This document shows, piece by piece, positions 17,933 to 28,600 of a stretch of 64,000 nt of DNA (the first letter of the stretch is position 1; each line of letters begins with the position of its first letter). Below the pieces are notes generated by a model. It did no database searches. It saw nothing but the letters and a program-made list of their open reading frames with translations, and was not told the origin of the DNA. Origin of the DNA: an uncultured Prevotella sp. (lineage in GTDB: Bacteria; Bacteroidota; Bacteroidia; Bacteroidales; Bacteroidaceae); NCBI GenBank assembly GCA_946402275.1, contig CAMIVY010000003.1, positions 62,001-126,000 of the forward strand, given 5' to 3'. Made by a program: the position numbers and the translations under genes.

Positions 17933-19447
17933 ATGACACAACAATTTGAAATCATCGCCAAGACTTTTATGGGACTTGAGCCTGTCTTGGCGAAAGAACT
18001 GACGCAGTTGGGCGCTAACGACGTAGAGATTGGCCGTCGCATGGTATCGTTTAAAGGCGATAAAGAATTATTGTATCGTGCTAATTTCCAACTGCACACT
18101 GCCATACGCATTCTGAAACCCATCAAACACTTCAAAGCTTTGTCTGCCGACGATGTTTACGAAGGTGTAAAAGATATTGACTGGAGTGAATATATAGGAA
18201 AAGACAAGACTTTTGCAGTAGATGCTGTCGTCTTCTCCGAGGAATTCCGGCATTCCAAGTTCGTGGCCTATAAGGTAAAAGACGCTATCGTGGATCAGTT
18301 CAGGGAAAAGACGGGGCAAAGGCCTAACATCAGCGTTGCCAACCCAGACATCCGGCTGAACATCCATATTGCTGAAGACAAATGTACACTATCCCTCGAC
18401 TCCAGTGGTGAGAGCCTGCACCGTCGTGGCTATCGTCAGGAGTCGGTAGAAGCCCCCTTGAATGAGGTGCTGGCAGCGGGTATGATCCTGATGACGGGAT
18501 GGCAGGGAAACACTGACTTCATAGACCCCATGTGTGGTAGTGGCACCATACTGATTGAAGCTGCCTTGATAGCCCACAACATGGCTCCTGGCATTTTCCG
18601 TAAGGAGTTTGCTTTTGAAAAATGGGCCGACTTCGATGCCGACCTATTCGATAAGATATACAATGACGACTCCCGCGAACGGGAATTTCACCATCACATC
18701 TACGGATACGACGTGGACATCAAAGCGGTGAATACTGCTCGTCTGAATGTGAAGGCTGCCGGACTGACCAGCGACATTACCATTGAGGAGCGCGACTTCA
18801 AGAACTTCACCCAACCTCAGGAGAAGAGTATCATAGTAACCAATCCTCCTTATGGCGAGCGCATCTCTACCCCCGACCTGCTGGGCACATACAAGATGAT
18901 TGGCGAACGGCTAAAGCACCAGTTTGCAGGCAATGAGGCATGGATTCTCTCCTATCGAGAGGAATGTTTTGCCCAGATAGGGCTGAAACCTAGCATCAAG
19001 ATTCCCTTGTTCAATGGCTCTTTGGAATGCGAGTTCCGCAAATACCAGATGTTCGACGGAAAAATGCGTGAATTCCGTGAAGAAGGCGGAATCGTGAAGA
19101 CGGAGGAAGAAAAGCGCCAAATGGCTGAGAAACGCCGTTTCAAACAGAACCGTGAGTTCAAGAAACGAATGGACGAGCAGGAAGAGAATGCCGAGGCGGA
19201 CATTCGTTCCTTCAAGTTCCGTTCGCTGGAAAAGAAAGACTTCCAGAGTAATCGAGATGATCGCGACAGCAGGGAATTCAAGGGACGCAAGGAGCGCGGG
19301 AATAGGGACTTTAAGTCGCGTGAAGAACGTGATTCCAAGGGCCGCAGTAGTCATGACCGTTTCGACCACAACGGAGGTAAAAAGCCTTTTAAGAACAATC
19401 GTGACTTTGGCAGAAAGAACAGGAGGTTCGATGATGACAAAGACTAA
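17933..19447 (+). CDS. THUMP-domain class I SAM-dependent RNA methyltransferase (RlmL N-terminal/YpsC-like)
   Basis: A 504-residue putative 23S rRNA guanine-N2 methyltransferase. It has an N-terminal ferredoxin-like plus THUMP region (about 1-155) and a Rossmann methyltransferase (about 160-385) with DPMCGSGTILIEAALIA as the SAM loop and TNPPYGER as the catalytic NPPY motif. The last 110 residues are a disordered tail rich in Arg, Lys, Asp, Glu and Phe, longer than in most relatives. Its final 14-17 bases overlap the start of the peptidase gene, which suggests coupled translation. Confidence 0.88.
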   Translation: MTQQFEIIAKTFMGLEPVLAKELTQLGANDVEIGRRMVSFKGDKELLYRANFQLHTAIRILKPIKHFKALSADDVYEGVKDIDWSEYIGKDKTFAVDAVVFSEEFRHSKFVAYKVKDAIVDQFREKTGQRPNISVANPDIRLNIHIAEDKCTLSLDSSGESLHRRGYRQESVEAPLNEVLAAGMILMTGWQGNTDFIDPMCGSGTILIEAALIAHNMAPGIFRKEFAFEKWADFDADLFDKIYNDDSREREFHHHIYGYDVDIKAVNTARLNVKAAGLTSDITIEERDFKNFTQPQEKSIIVTNPPYGERISTPDLLGTYKMIGERLKHQFAGNEAWILSYREECFAQIGLKPSIKIPLFNGSLECEFRKYQMFDGKMREFREEGGIVKTEEEKRQMAEKRRFKQNREFKKRMDEQEENAEADIRSFKFRSLEKKDFQSNRDDRDSREFKGRKERGNRDFKSREERDSKGRSSHDRFDHNGGKKPFKNNRDFGRKNRRFDDDKD

Positions 19448-21590
19448 GTTCTTGATTCTGCTGACGTTATTGACACTACCTGTCATGATGAGTGCTCAAG
19501 ACAAGCTGTTCACCCTTGAAGACCTGAACTTTGGTGGTAACAACTACCGAAACATGCAACCCAAGAATATGTGGCTGACATGGTGGGGCGACCAATTAAT
19601 TCAGACGGACGTAGAAGAGTGTTACACCATTGACAAAAAGACTGGTGAACGGAAAGTACTCTTCACCCTAGCACAAATAAACCAGTGGATAGGGAGTAAC
19701 GATAACCGCTATGTGCGCCATCTGATGAATGCGACATTTCCCTATCCCGATCAACCTGTTGTATCGGTAGGCAATCGTCATGCCATTCTACTTGTTAATT
19801 TCAAAAAACACCAGATTGTATGGCAGGACAGCATCTCTGGCCAGACAGCCTACGACTGGAACAAAGTGTCAAGGGCTACTGCCTATGTTGAAGACCACCA
19901 GTTATACGTGGCCGACGGACAGGGACAGAAGCACCAAATAACCACGGATGGGAGTCGAGAGATAGTATATGGACAGAGTGTCCACCGTAATGAGTTCGGT
20001 ATCAACAAAGGAACATTCTGGAGTCCTGACGGACAACATCTGGCCTTCTATCGCATGGACCAGAGCATGGTGACAGACTATCCTCAAGTTGATATCTTCC
20101 ACCGCAGTGCTTCCTACGAACCGGACAAATATCCGATGGCTGGTGAGATGTCACATAAGGTAACTGTTGGAATCTATCATCTACAGACTCGTAAAACCGT
20201 TTATCTACAGGCAGGAGACCCTACAGACCGCTATTTCACCAATATAGCATGGTCTCCTGACGGAAAAACCATCTATATGTTCGAACTGAACCGCGACCAG
20301 AACGACTGCCGTCTTGTGAGCTATCAAGCAGCCACAGGCGAGAAGATAGCAGAACTCTATCGCGAAACGTGTGACAAATATGTAGAGCCCTTACATCCCA
20401 TTCAGTTCCTACCATGGGACAGCAACCTGTTCCTGATGCAAAGCCAGCGTGACGGGTATAACCACTTATATATATATAATAAGGAGGGAAAAATGGTCAA
20501 GCAACTCACGAGCGGCGCTTTCGTCATTCAAGAGGTACTGGGCTTTAATGAAGATCTGAAGAGTATTGTTGTTACATCAAACGAGGCTGACGCTATTCAA
20601 CATAACAATTATCTTGTGAATGTAAAGACGGGCAAGCGTACCCTACTGGACAACGGACGCGGCTCGCACCATGCGGTACTTTCTGAAAGTGGGCAGTGGT
20701 TCTACGACAAATATACGGAACCTGACGTTCCTCGCAATATCGATATGGTGAGCACCAAGACGGGAAATAGCCTACGACTGCTCACTGCTGATGACCCTTG
20801 GCAAAGCTATGAACAGCCTATCTTCGAGTGTGGAACCATCAAAGCAGCTGATGAAGTGACAGACCTTTACTACAGAATGGTAAAGCCACATAATTTCGAC
20901 CCAACCAAGAAATATCCTACCATCATCTATGTATATGGTGGTCCTCATGCTCACAATGTTGAGGCATCATGGCATTGGCAAAGCCGTTCCTGGGAGACCT
21001 ACATGGCTCAAAAAGGATATATCCTCTTCATTCTGGATAATCGCGGTTCTGAGAATCGAGGACGCGATTTCGAACAAGCCACATTCCGGCAGCTAGGTCA
21101 AATAGAGATGCAAGACCAAATGAAGGGAGTAGATTTTCTGCGTACCTTACCTTATGTGGATATGCAGCGACTAGGCGTGCATGGATGGTCGTTTGGTGGT
21201 TTCATGACGATAACCCTGATGCTGAACCATCCCGATGTCTTCAAAGTGGGCGTTGCTGGTGGTCCTGTCATTGACTGGAAGTGGTATGAGGTGATGTATG
21301 GTGAACGTTATATGGACACTCCACAGACCAATCCTGACGGCTATGCCAAGAGCTCTCTCCTTTCAAAAGCGAAGAACCTGAAGGGAAAGCTCCAAATTAT
21401 CACAGGCTACAACGACAACACGGTTGTGCCCCAGCATTGTCTATCCTTCCTCGATGCATGTATCAAAGCAGGCACACAGCCGGATTTCTTTGCATATCCT
21501 GGCGAGGAGCATAATATGAGAGGACACGCCAGCGTTCATTTGCATGAGCGTATCACACAGTATTTTGAAGACTATCTAAAAAAAGACTAG
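19434..21590 (+). CDS. Secreted S9 family peptidase, dipeptidyl peptidase IV-like
   Basis: A 718-residue exported serine peptidase that would release dipeptides from peptides with Pro or Ala at position 2. It has a signal peptide ending near MSAQ, an eight-bladed propeller domain (about 30-470) and a C-terminal alpha/beta hydrolase with Ser586 in GWSFGG, Asp in GYNDNTVVP and His in GEEHNMRGH. An AGGAGG sequence at 19421-19426 supports the start at 19434 (or the adjacent ATG at 19431). The frame is open further upstream, but that part is only a shadow of the methyltransferase gene. Location is probably periplasm or outer surface. Confidence 0.92.
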   Translation: MTKTKFLILLTLLTLPVMMSAQDKLFTLEDLNFGGNNYRNMQPKNMWLTWWGDQLIQTDVEECYTIDKKTGERKVLFTLAQINQWIGSNDNRYVRHLMNATFPYPDQPVVSVGNRHAILLVNFKKHQIVWQDSISGQTAYDWNKVSRATAYVEDHQLYVADGQGQKHQITTDGSREIVYGQSVHRNEFGINKGTFWSPDGQHLAFYRMDQSMVTDYPQVDIFHRSASYEPDKYPMAGEMSHKVTVGIYHLQTRKTVYLQAGDPTDRYFTNIAWSPDGKTIYMFELNRDQNDCRLVSYQAATGEKIAELYRETCDKYVEPLHPIQFLPWDSNLFLMQSQRDGYNHLYIYNKEGKMVKQLTSGAFVIQEVLGFNEDLKSIVVTSNEADAIQHNNYLVNVKTGKRTLLDNGRGSHHAVLSESGQWFYDKYTEPDVPRNIDMVSTKTGNSLRLLTADDPWQSYEQPIFECGTIKAADEVTDLYYRMVKPHNFDPTKKYPTIIYVYGGPHAHNVEASWHWQSRSWETYMAQKGYILFILDNRGSENRGRDFEQATFRQLGQIEMQDQMKGVDFLRTLPYVDMQRLGVHGWSFGGFMTITLMLNHPDVFKVGVAGGPVIDWKWYEVMYGERYMDTPQTNPDGYAKSSLLSKAKNLKGKLQIITGYNDNTVVPQHCLSFLDACIKAGTQPDFFAYPGEEHNMRGHASVHLHERITQYFEDYLKKD

Positions 21591-21630
21591 TAGAAACTAG
21601 TATAACTATTATAAACCAGAAAACTGCATT

Positions 21631-22860
21631 ATGAAAGAAGAGCAAATACTCGTCCGCATCACAGGACAAGACCGTCCTGGATTGACAGCTGCCGTCATGG
21701 GTATTCTGGCAAAGTATGACGCCCAGATTCTGGACATCGGTCAAGCAGATATTCATTCCACCCTCTCCCTGGGAATTCTTATCCGCATGGATGAGATGAA
21801 ATCGGGACTGGCCATGAAGGAACTGCTGTTCAAAGCTACAGAACTGGGAGTCAACATCTTTTTCTCGCCCATCAGTGATGACGAATATGAAGACTGGGTT
21901 GGTCATCAGGGAAAGAATAGATATATTTTGATGGTACTGGGCAGACAACTGGAGGCTAAGCAGATAGAGGCTGCCACCCATATTCTTGCCGATCAGGGAC
22001 TGAATATCGACTCCATAGTCCGTCTGACAGGCCGTAAGAGCATCAAGCAATACAACATCCATACGCGAGCCTGCATCCAGTTTTCCCTGCGTGGTGAGCC
22101 GATTAATCGTCAGGAGATGCAGTCGAAACTGATGAAGTTGTCGCAGGAAATGGAGATAGACTTCTCCTTTCAGCGTGATGACATGTTCCGTCGAATGCGT
22201 CGCCTCATCTGCTTTGATATGGACTCAACGCTCATCCAGACAGAGTGTATCGATGAGTTGGCAGAACGCAATGGTGTGGGTGCCGAAGTTCGCGCCATTA
22301 CGGAGAGCGCTATGCGAGGAGAGATTGATTTCAAGGAGAGTTTCACACGGCGTGTAGCATTGTTGAAAGGGCTTGACGTCAGCGTAATGCAGGATATTGC
22401 GGAGCATCTTCCCATCACCGAAGGTGCCGACCGTTTGATGAACGTATTGAAGACCTGTGGTTACAAGATAGCGATCCTCAGTGGTGGATTCACTTATTTT
22501 GGAGAGTATCTGCAACGCCGTTATGGTATCGATTATGTCTATGCCAATGAACTGGAAATTGATGAAAACGGCAAGTTGACGGGACACTATGTCGGAGAAA
22601 TTGTAGATGGTCATCGAAAGGCAGAACTACTGAAACTGATTGCGCAGGTAGAGAAGGTAAACCTCGCACAGACTATTGCCGTTGGTGATGGTGCCAACGA
22701 CCTGCCTATGATATCGGAAGCAGGTCTAGGTATTGCTTTCCACGCTAAGCCCCGTGTGGTGGCTAATGCCAAGCAGAGCATTAATACCATCGGACTGGAT
22801 GGTGTACTCTACTTCCTCGGATTCAAGGATTCGTATTTAGGAGAACAAGGAAAATTATAA
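21631..22860 (+). CDS. serB: Phosphoserine phosphatase with N-terminal ACT domains
   Basis: A 409-residue enzyme for the last step of serine synthesis, phosphoserine to serine. Residues 1-180 form two ACT-like regulatory domains (ITGQDRPGLTAAVMG at the start). The HAD phosphatase follows: Asp196 and Asp198 in CFDMDSTL, ILSGGFTYF, and GDGANDLPMIS for metal binding. Length fits the ACT-fused SerB type seen in Bacteroidota and actinobacteria. It lies 40 bases after the peptidase gene and 12 before purD. Confidence 0.95.
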   Translation: MKEEQILVRITGQDRPGLTAAVMGILAKYDAQILDIGQADIHSTLSLGILIRMDEMKSGLAMKELLFKATELGVNIFFSPISDDEYEDWVGHQGKNRYILMVLGRQLEAKQIEAATHILADQGLNIDSIVRLTGRKSIKQYNIHTRACIQFSLRGEPINRQEMQSKLMKLSQEMEIDFSFQRDDMFRRMRRLICFDMDSTLIQTECIDELAERNGVGAEVRAITESAMRGEIDFKESFTRRVALLKGLDVSVMQDIAEHLPITEGADRLMNVLKTCGYKIAILSGGFTYFGEYLQRRYGIDYVYANELEIDENGKLTGHYVGEIVDGHRKAELLKLIAQVEKVNLAQTIAVGDGANDLPMISEAGLGIAFHAKPRVVANAKQSINTIGLDGVLYFLGFKDSYLGEQGKL

Positions 22861-22872
22861 GCGATAAAGGAT

Positions 22873-24159
22873 ATGAAAATATTATTATTAGGTAGTGGCG
22901 GACGTGAGCATGCCCTAGCATGGAAAATTGTCCAAAGTAATAAATGTGACAAGTTGTTCATTGCTCCAGGCAATGCTGGAACTTCCAATGTAGGAGAGAA
23001 TGTAGCCATCAAAACTGATGATTTCGAGGCCATCAAGCAATTCTGCGTGGACAAAAACATCGACATGGTGGTGGTAGGTCCTGAAGACCCCTTGGTAAAG
23101 GGCATCTATGACAATATGAAGGCCGACGAGCGTACGAAGAACATACCCGTTATAGGTCCATCTAAGCAAGGTGCCGTACTGGAAGGCTCCAAAGACTTTG
23201 CTAAAGATTTCATGCAACGTCACCATATCCCCACAGCACGCTATCAAACGTTCGATGGTGAGCATCTTCTAGAAGGTCTGGCCTTCCTTGAGACACTGGA
23301 GGCGCCTTACGTTCTCAAAGCTGATGGACTTTGTGCAGGCAAGGGTGTACTGATTCTCCCCACCCTTGAAGAAGCCAAGAAAGAACTCAAGGAGATGTTG
23401 GGTGGTATGTTTGGCAATGCCTCCAGCCGTGTGGTCATCGAAGAATTCATGAGTGGTATAGAATGCAGCGTATTCGTTTTGACGGATGGAAAGCATTACA
23501 AGATTCTGCCGGAGGCAAAAGACTATAAGCGCATTGGTGAACACGATACGGGATTGAACACTGGTGGTATGGGATCCGTCACTCCTGTTCCCTTTGCCAC
23601 TAAGGAATGGATGCAGAAGGTGGAAGACCGCATCATTCGTCCTACTGTAGAAGGACTGTCTGCAGACGGTATCAACTACAAGGGCTTTATCTTTTTCGGT
23701 CTTATCAACCGCATAAATACCCCCTCAGGCGAAACTGAGCCGTATGTGATTGAATACAACTGCCGTATGGGCGATCCAGAAACCGAGAGCGTAATGTTGC
23801 GTCTGAAGTCAGATATTGTAGAGCTCTTTGAGGGTGTGGCCGAAGGAAATCTTGATCAGCGTACTATCGAATTCGACGAGCGTGCTGCCGTGTGTGTCAT
23901 GTTAGTTTCAGGAGGCTATCCCCAAGCATACCAGAAAGGCTATCCTATCAGTGGGCTAGAAAAAGTAGAGGGGAGCATTGTTTTCCATAGTGGGACTGCC
24001 CTAAAAGATGGGCAGGTGGTGACTGCCGGAGGACGCGTCATTGCCGTTTCTTCTTACGGAAAAGACAAAGCTGAAGCATTACAGAAATCTTTCGAAGAAG
24101 CTCAGAAAATACAGTTTACCAACAAGTATTTCCGTCGTGATATTGGTGCAGATCTGTAA
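22873..24159 (+). CDS. purD: Phosphoribosylamine-glycine ligase
   Basis: A 428-residue ATP-grasp enzyme that makes glycinamide ribonucleotide, step two of purine synthesis. It starts with the conserved [17 protein letters not shown]. The ATP-grasp domain includes [13 protein letters not shown] and the metal-binding [11 protein letters not shown]. Length is normal. The neighbouring serB gene supplies serine and thus glycine, the substrate of PurD, which may explain their pairing. Its stop codon is immediately followed by the start of the next gene. Confidence 0.97.
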   Translation: MKILLLGSGGREHALAWKIVQSNKCDKLFIAPGNAGTSNVGENVAIKTDDFEAIKQFCVDKNIDMVVVGPEDPLVKGIYDNMKADERTKNIPVIGPSKQGAVLEGSKDFAKDFMQRHHIPTARYQTFDGEHLLEGLAFLETLEAPYVLKADGLCAGKGVLILPTLEEAKKELKEMLGGMFGNASSRVVIEEFMSGIECSVFVLTDGKHYKILPEAKDYKRIGEHDTGLNTGGMGSVTPVPFATKEWMQKVEDRIIRPTVEGLSADGINYKGFIFFGLINRINTPSGETEPYVIEYNCRMGDPETESVMLRLKSDIVELFEGVAEGNLDQRTIEFDERAAVCVMLVSGGYPQAYQKGYPISGLEKVEGSIVFHSGTALKDGQVVTAGGRVIAVSSYGKDKAEALQKSFEEAQKIQFTNKYFRRDIGADL

Positions 24160-25098
24160 ATGACAAAATATCTACAGAATAAAATAGCAGGAAGTAGAAT
24201 TACACTACCTGTTGCCTGCCTCTACTCTTTTGTAGTATGGCTGGCAAGTGGTGTTATACAAGAACAGTGGTGGCTACAACTATTTTGTTTTGCCTTCACT
24301 GCCTACTTAATGGCAATCCTCAACAGCAAGAATTCACTCATTCGCGTCTATTCACGCCTTATCAGCGTTTTCTTCATGGTGTTTACCTGTTGCGATTGTC
24401 TTCTCTTCCCTTACATCAGAGAGGCCATCAGTATTCTATTTTTGGTCTTATGCTACCTTATTATATTTAGCAGCTATCAGGATAAGACTGCTACAGGTCT
24501 AACATTCTATAGTTTTGCCGCATTAGGAGTCGCAACTATGAGTAATGTCCACCTACTCTACTATGTTCCACTATTCTGGTTGTTTATGCGATATAATTTC
24601 CTGTCACTTTCATGGCGCACATGGATGGCATCTATCTTAGGATTGCTTCTACCCTATTGGTTTGCAGCGAGCTGGTATCTCTATAACAATGAATTACGAG
24701 TCTTGTTAGAGCATTTCCTGCCATTAGTCACCTTGGGCCCCATAGCCGACTATTCTAGCCTCTCTACAGGCCAGATGGCCCTTCTTTTCATGATAGTCGT
24801 TTTGGGAATTATCGGCACCTTCCATTTCCTACATAAGAGTTATCTAGACAGCATTCGTGTACGTCTGCTCTATTTCATTTTCTTATGGACAGACTTGATG
24901 ACGGCAATATTCCTGATTCTTCAGCCTCAGCATTACGACCTACTGATTCGCATCTTGATGGTGAACACTGCACCATTAGCAGCTCACTTCTTTGCGCTGA
25001 CTGCTACCAGGATTACCAATGTTGTATTTTACGCCACCTTTGTTTCAATTATTTCCCTCACCGTCTATCATTTATGGAGTACATCATTGCTCTTTTAG
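24160..25098 (+). CDS. Polytopic membrane protein of unknown function
   Basis: A 312-residue, very hydrophobic protein with about nine or ten membrane segments and no recognisable motif. Short loops contain few charged residues. The start codon touches the purD stop codon, and the end overlaps the next membrane-protein gene by 25 bases, so it is translated within the same mRNA. Similar unannotated polytopic proteins occur in Bacteroidota. A transport or polymer-biosynthesis role would be guesswork. Confidence 0.75.
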   Translation: MTKYLQNKIAGSRITLPVACLYSFVVWLASGVIQEQWWLQLFCFAFTAYLMAILNSKNSLIRVYSRLISVFFMVFTCCDCLLFPYIREAISILFLVLCYLIIFSSYQDKTATGLTFYSFAALGVATMSNVHLLYYVPLFWLFMRYNFLSLSWRTWMASILGLLLPYWFAASWYLYNNELRVLLEHFLPLVTLGPIADYSSLSTGQMALLFMIVVLGIIGTFHFLHKSYLDSIRVRLLYFIFLWTDLMTAIFLILQPQHYDLLIRILMVNTAPLAAHFFALTATRITNVVFYATFVSIISLTVYHLWSTSLLF

Positions 25099-25526
25099 TG
25101 AGCTACGGCTATTGGGGAATGCTGGTAACAGCCTTCATAGCCGGTTCGTTCTTTCCCTTCAGCAGTGAGGCTGTAATGACAGGACTTTTGGCCGCCGGAC
25201 TGGACCCTTGGGGGCTTATCATCTATGGCACCATAGGAAATGTAGCTGGTGGCATGTTCAACTATTTTGTGGGACGTTTGGGTAAACTAGAGTGGATAGA
25301 GAAATATCTGCATGTCAAACAGAAAGACATGGATCGTGCCACGCGTTTTATGGCGGGAAGAGGAGCATGGACAGGGTTCTTCGCTTTCGTACCAGTCTTA
25401 GGCAGTGCTATTACCATTGTTCTGGGGCTCATGAGGGCTAATATTCCCATATCGCTCACCAGTATAGCCATCGGTAAATTCCTGCGCTACGTGCTGCTCA
25501 TTTATGGTGCCAGTATATTGTTATAG
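25074..25526 (+). CDS. YqaA/DedA-type VTT-domain membrane protein
   Basis: A 150-residue membrane protein. GSFFPFSSEAVMTGLLAAG near the N-terminus and FMAGRGAWTGFFAFVPVLGS later match the VTT (SNARE-associated, DedA-related) fold of YqaA proteins, in which re-entrant loops flank membrane helices. DedA relatives act in lipid scrambling or undecaprenyl phosphate recycling; the role of YqaA itself is uncertain. The ATG at 25074 starts the conserved region; the open frame before it only shadows the upstream gene. Confidence 0.82.
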   Translation: MEYIIALLVSYGYWGMLVTAFIAGSFFPFSSEAVMTGLLAAGLDPWGLIIYGTIGNVAGGMFNYFVGRLGKLEWIEKYLHVKQKDMDRATRFMAGRGAWTGFFAFVPVLGSAITIVLGLMRANIPISLTSIAIGKFLRYVLLIYGASILL

Positions 25527-25569
25527 AGTTAAAAATACTGAAACCTGCCGACCTTAGGCCATTTTGTAT

Positions 25570-25577
25570 TACCTTTG
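25570..25577 (+). promoter_or_regulatory. -7 box for the DUF2723 gene
   Basis: TACCTTTG matches the -7 consensus; no good -33 box is seen. It excludes an in-frame TTG at 25564 as a start. Confidence 0.45.
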
Positions 25578-25614
25578 CAGATTGGAAAATAATAAATTAT
25601 ACCTAGTAATAAGA

Positions 25615-28600
25615 ATGAAACATTTCAGACTTGTGGACAACATCCTAGGCTGGCTGGCCTTTGCCATAGCAGCCTTTGTGTATTGCTCCACCATGGAACC
25701 GACAGCCTCTTTCTGGGACTGTCCGGAGTTTATCTCTACAGGCTATAAGTTAGAAATCGGTCACCCACCAGGTGCCCCTTTCTTCATGCTTACCGCCAAT
25801 CTATTCTCACAGTTTGCTTCTGACTCCAGCCAGGTGGCCGTGATGGTTAACATGATGAGTGCCCTGCTCTCTGCAGCCACCATCATCTTCCTATTCTGGA
25901 CTATCTCACACTTAGTTAGGCGTCTGTTAATCAAGGACTGGAGTGAGTTGACTACAGCCAAGCTGATAGCCATTGAGGCTTCAGCTATGGTAGGTGCCCT
26001 CATCTATACCTTCAGCGATACTTTTTGGTTCTCAGCCGTTGAAGGTGAGGTTTATGCCTATTCATCCGCATTTACGGCGGTGGTATTCTGGCTTATTCTC
26101 AAATGGGAAGACCAGGCCGACCAGCCCCATGCCGACCGTTGGCTGGTACTGATTATGTATATGACAGGACTCTCCATTGGTGTTCATTTGCTGAACCTGC
26201 TTTGTCTGCCGGCAATCGTATTGGTGTACTACTATCGCAAGTTCCCTACAGACGATCCCAAACGCGACCTGAAAGGCTCGCTGTTTGCCTTGTTCCTATC
26301 AGTGGTCATCCTGGCTGCAGTACTCTATGGAGTTGTTCCTGGCATCGTACAGGTGGGGGGATGGTTCGAATTGCTGTTTGTCAATATTTTAGGAATGCCG
26401 TTCAATACGGGCGAAATCGTCTATATCTTCCTGCTTATTGGCGTTATGATCTGGGCTATCTTTGAAACCCAGCGCGAGGGAGATAAAATTAACGAGAAGC
26501 GTCAGAACGCTGCCTTCCTTTTAGCTGTTGCCATGTTGGGTATCCCCTTCTATGGTCATGGTTGGAGCGCAGCCCTCATAGGCATCGTGGCATTAGCCAT
26601 CATATGGGTTGTCCTGCAATACAAGAAACAAGGCAAGTCGATAGTTTCCGCACGCGTTAAGAACACATCGTTGCTCTGCATGCTGATGCTGATGATTGGC
26701 TATTCCTCCTATGCTTTAATAGTCATTCGATCATCGGCCAATCCACCTATGGACCAGAACTCTCCTGAGGACATCTTCACATTGGGAGAATATCTGGGGC
26801 GTGAACAGTATGGCCAGCGTCCCCTGCTATATGGTCCAGCCTACACCTCACAGGTGGCCTTGGAGAAGGATGGTGAGTATTGCCGTCCCGTCATGACAAA
26901 TGGCGATCCTGTATGGCAGCGTAAGGAAAAGGCTTCGCCCGATGAGAAGGATGAGTATTTTATTGTACGCACCAAGGACGAGTACAAATATGCTCAGAAC
27001 ATGCTGTTCCCTCGTATGTACAGCTCTAGTCACAAAGGAGCCTACGAGAGTTGGATGGGCGACATCAGTGGACACGAGGAGACCTTCGACCGTTGTGGAG
27101 AGATGGTTACTGTCAAGATGCCTTCGCAACTGGAGAACCTTCGATTCTTCATCAGTTACCAGTGCAACTTCATGTATTGGCGCTACTTTATGTGGAACTT
27201 TGCAGGACGACAGAACGACCTGCAGGGCAATGGAGAATTGGAGCATGGAAACTGGCTCAGTGGCTGGGATTGGCTTGACAACTGGCGACTGGGCAATCAA
27301 GAACATCTGCCTGACGAATTGAAGAATAACAAGGGGCACAACGTATTTTACATGTTACCCCTCATCCTAGGACTTATAGGACTCTTCTGGCAGTCGTTGG
27401 CTAAACACCACAACAATGCAAAGGATCAGACTGGCATTCGCCAATTCTGGGTAGTATTCTTCCTATTCTTCATGACAGGTCTGGCCATTGTCATTTATCT
27501 GAACCAGACACCTATGCAACCTCGTGAGCGTGACTATGCCTATGCAGGATCCTTCTATGCTTTTGCCATCTGGTGTGGCATTGGTGTGGCAGCTATCATC
27601 AGCATGCTGAGCGAAAAGCTAAAAGTGAAAAGTGAAAAATTAGCTGCTATCCTTACTACTATAGTCAGCATCGTCTGCCTTTGTGTTCCTATCCAAATGG
27701 CTTCTCAGACATGGGACGACCACGACCGTTCAGGACGTTATACCTGTCGTGACTTCGGACAGAACTACCTGATGACATTGCAACAGGAGGGTAATCCTAT
27801 CATCTTTACCAATGGTGATAACGACACTTTCCCTCTTTGGTACAACCAAGATGTAGAGGGTGTTCGTACCGATGCGCGCGTCTGCAATCTTTCTTATCTA
27901 CAGACTGACTGGTACATTGACCAGATGCGTCGTCCTGCCTACGACTCACCGTCAGTACCCATCTCTTGGGAGCGTATCGAATATTGTTCTGGCACCAACG
28001 AGTATGTGCGTATTGAGCCTGGAATGAAACAGGCTGTCGAGGATCTCTACAAGCAGAATCCAAAGCAGGCTCGCGAGCAGTTTGGCGAAGAACCCTTTGA
28101 GTTGAAGAACGTGTTGAAATATTGGGTTCGCTCCAAAAACAGCGACTTGCACATGATACCTACCGACACACTCTATATGACTATTGATAAAGAGGCTGTC
28201 CGCAAGAGCGGCATGCTGATGGCTAGCGACTCTATCCCCGACCGTATGGTTATCTCGCTGAAAGGAAAGAATGCACTTTACAAGGGTGACCTTATGATTC
28301 TGGAAATGCTGGCAGAGTGTAACTGGACAAGACCCATCTATGTAGCTATCTCTGTTGGCGAGGACAACTACATCAATTTGGGTGACAACACCATTACCGA
28401 AGGACTGGCATACCGCATCACTCCGTTTACAACGAGCAGTGATGGTAAGACTGTTCCAGGAGTGAAGAACTTTGATACGGAGCGCACCTACGACAATGTG
28501 ATGCACCGCTTCAAGTTCGGTGGACTAGACAAGCCAGGTCTCTATCTTGACGAAACCGTCATGCGTATGTGTTACACCCACCGTCGCACAATGGCACGTT

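Noticed and set aside
19152..19433. N-terminal extension of the DPP-IV-like peptidase
   Set aside because: These codons are the methyltransferase tail read in another frame; the signal peptide and AGGAGG site place the start at 19434.
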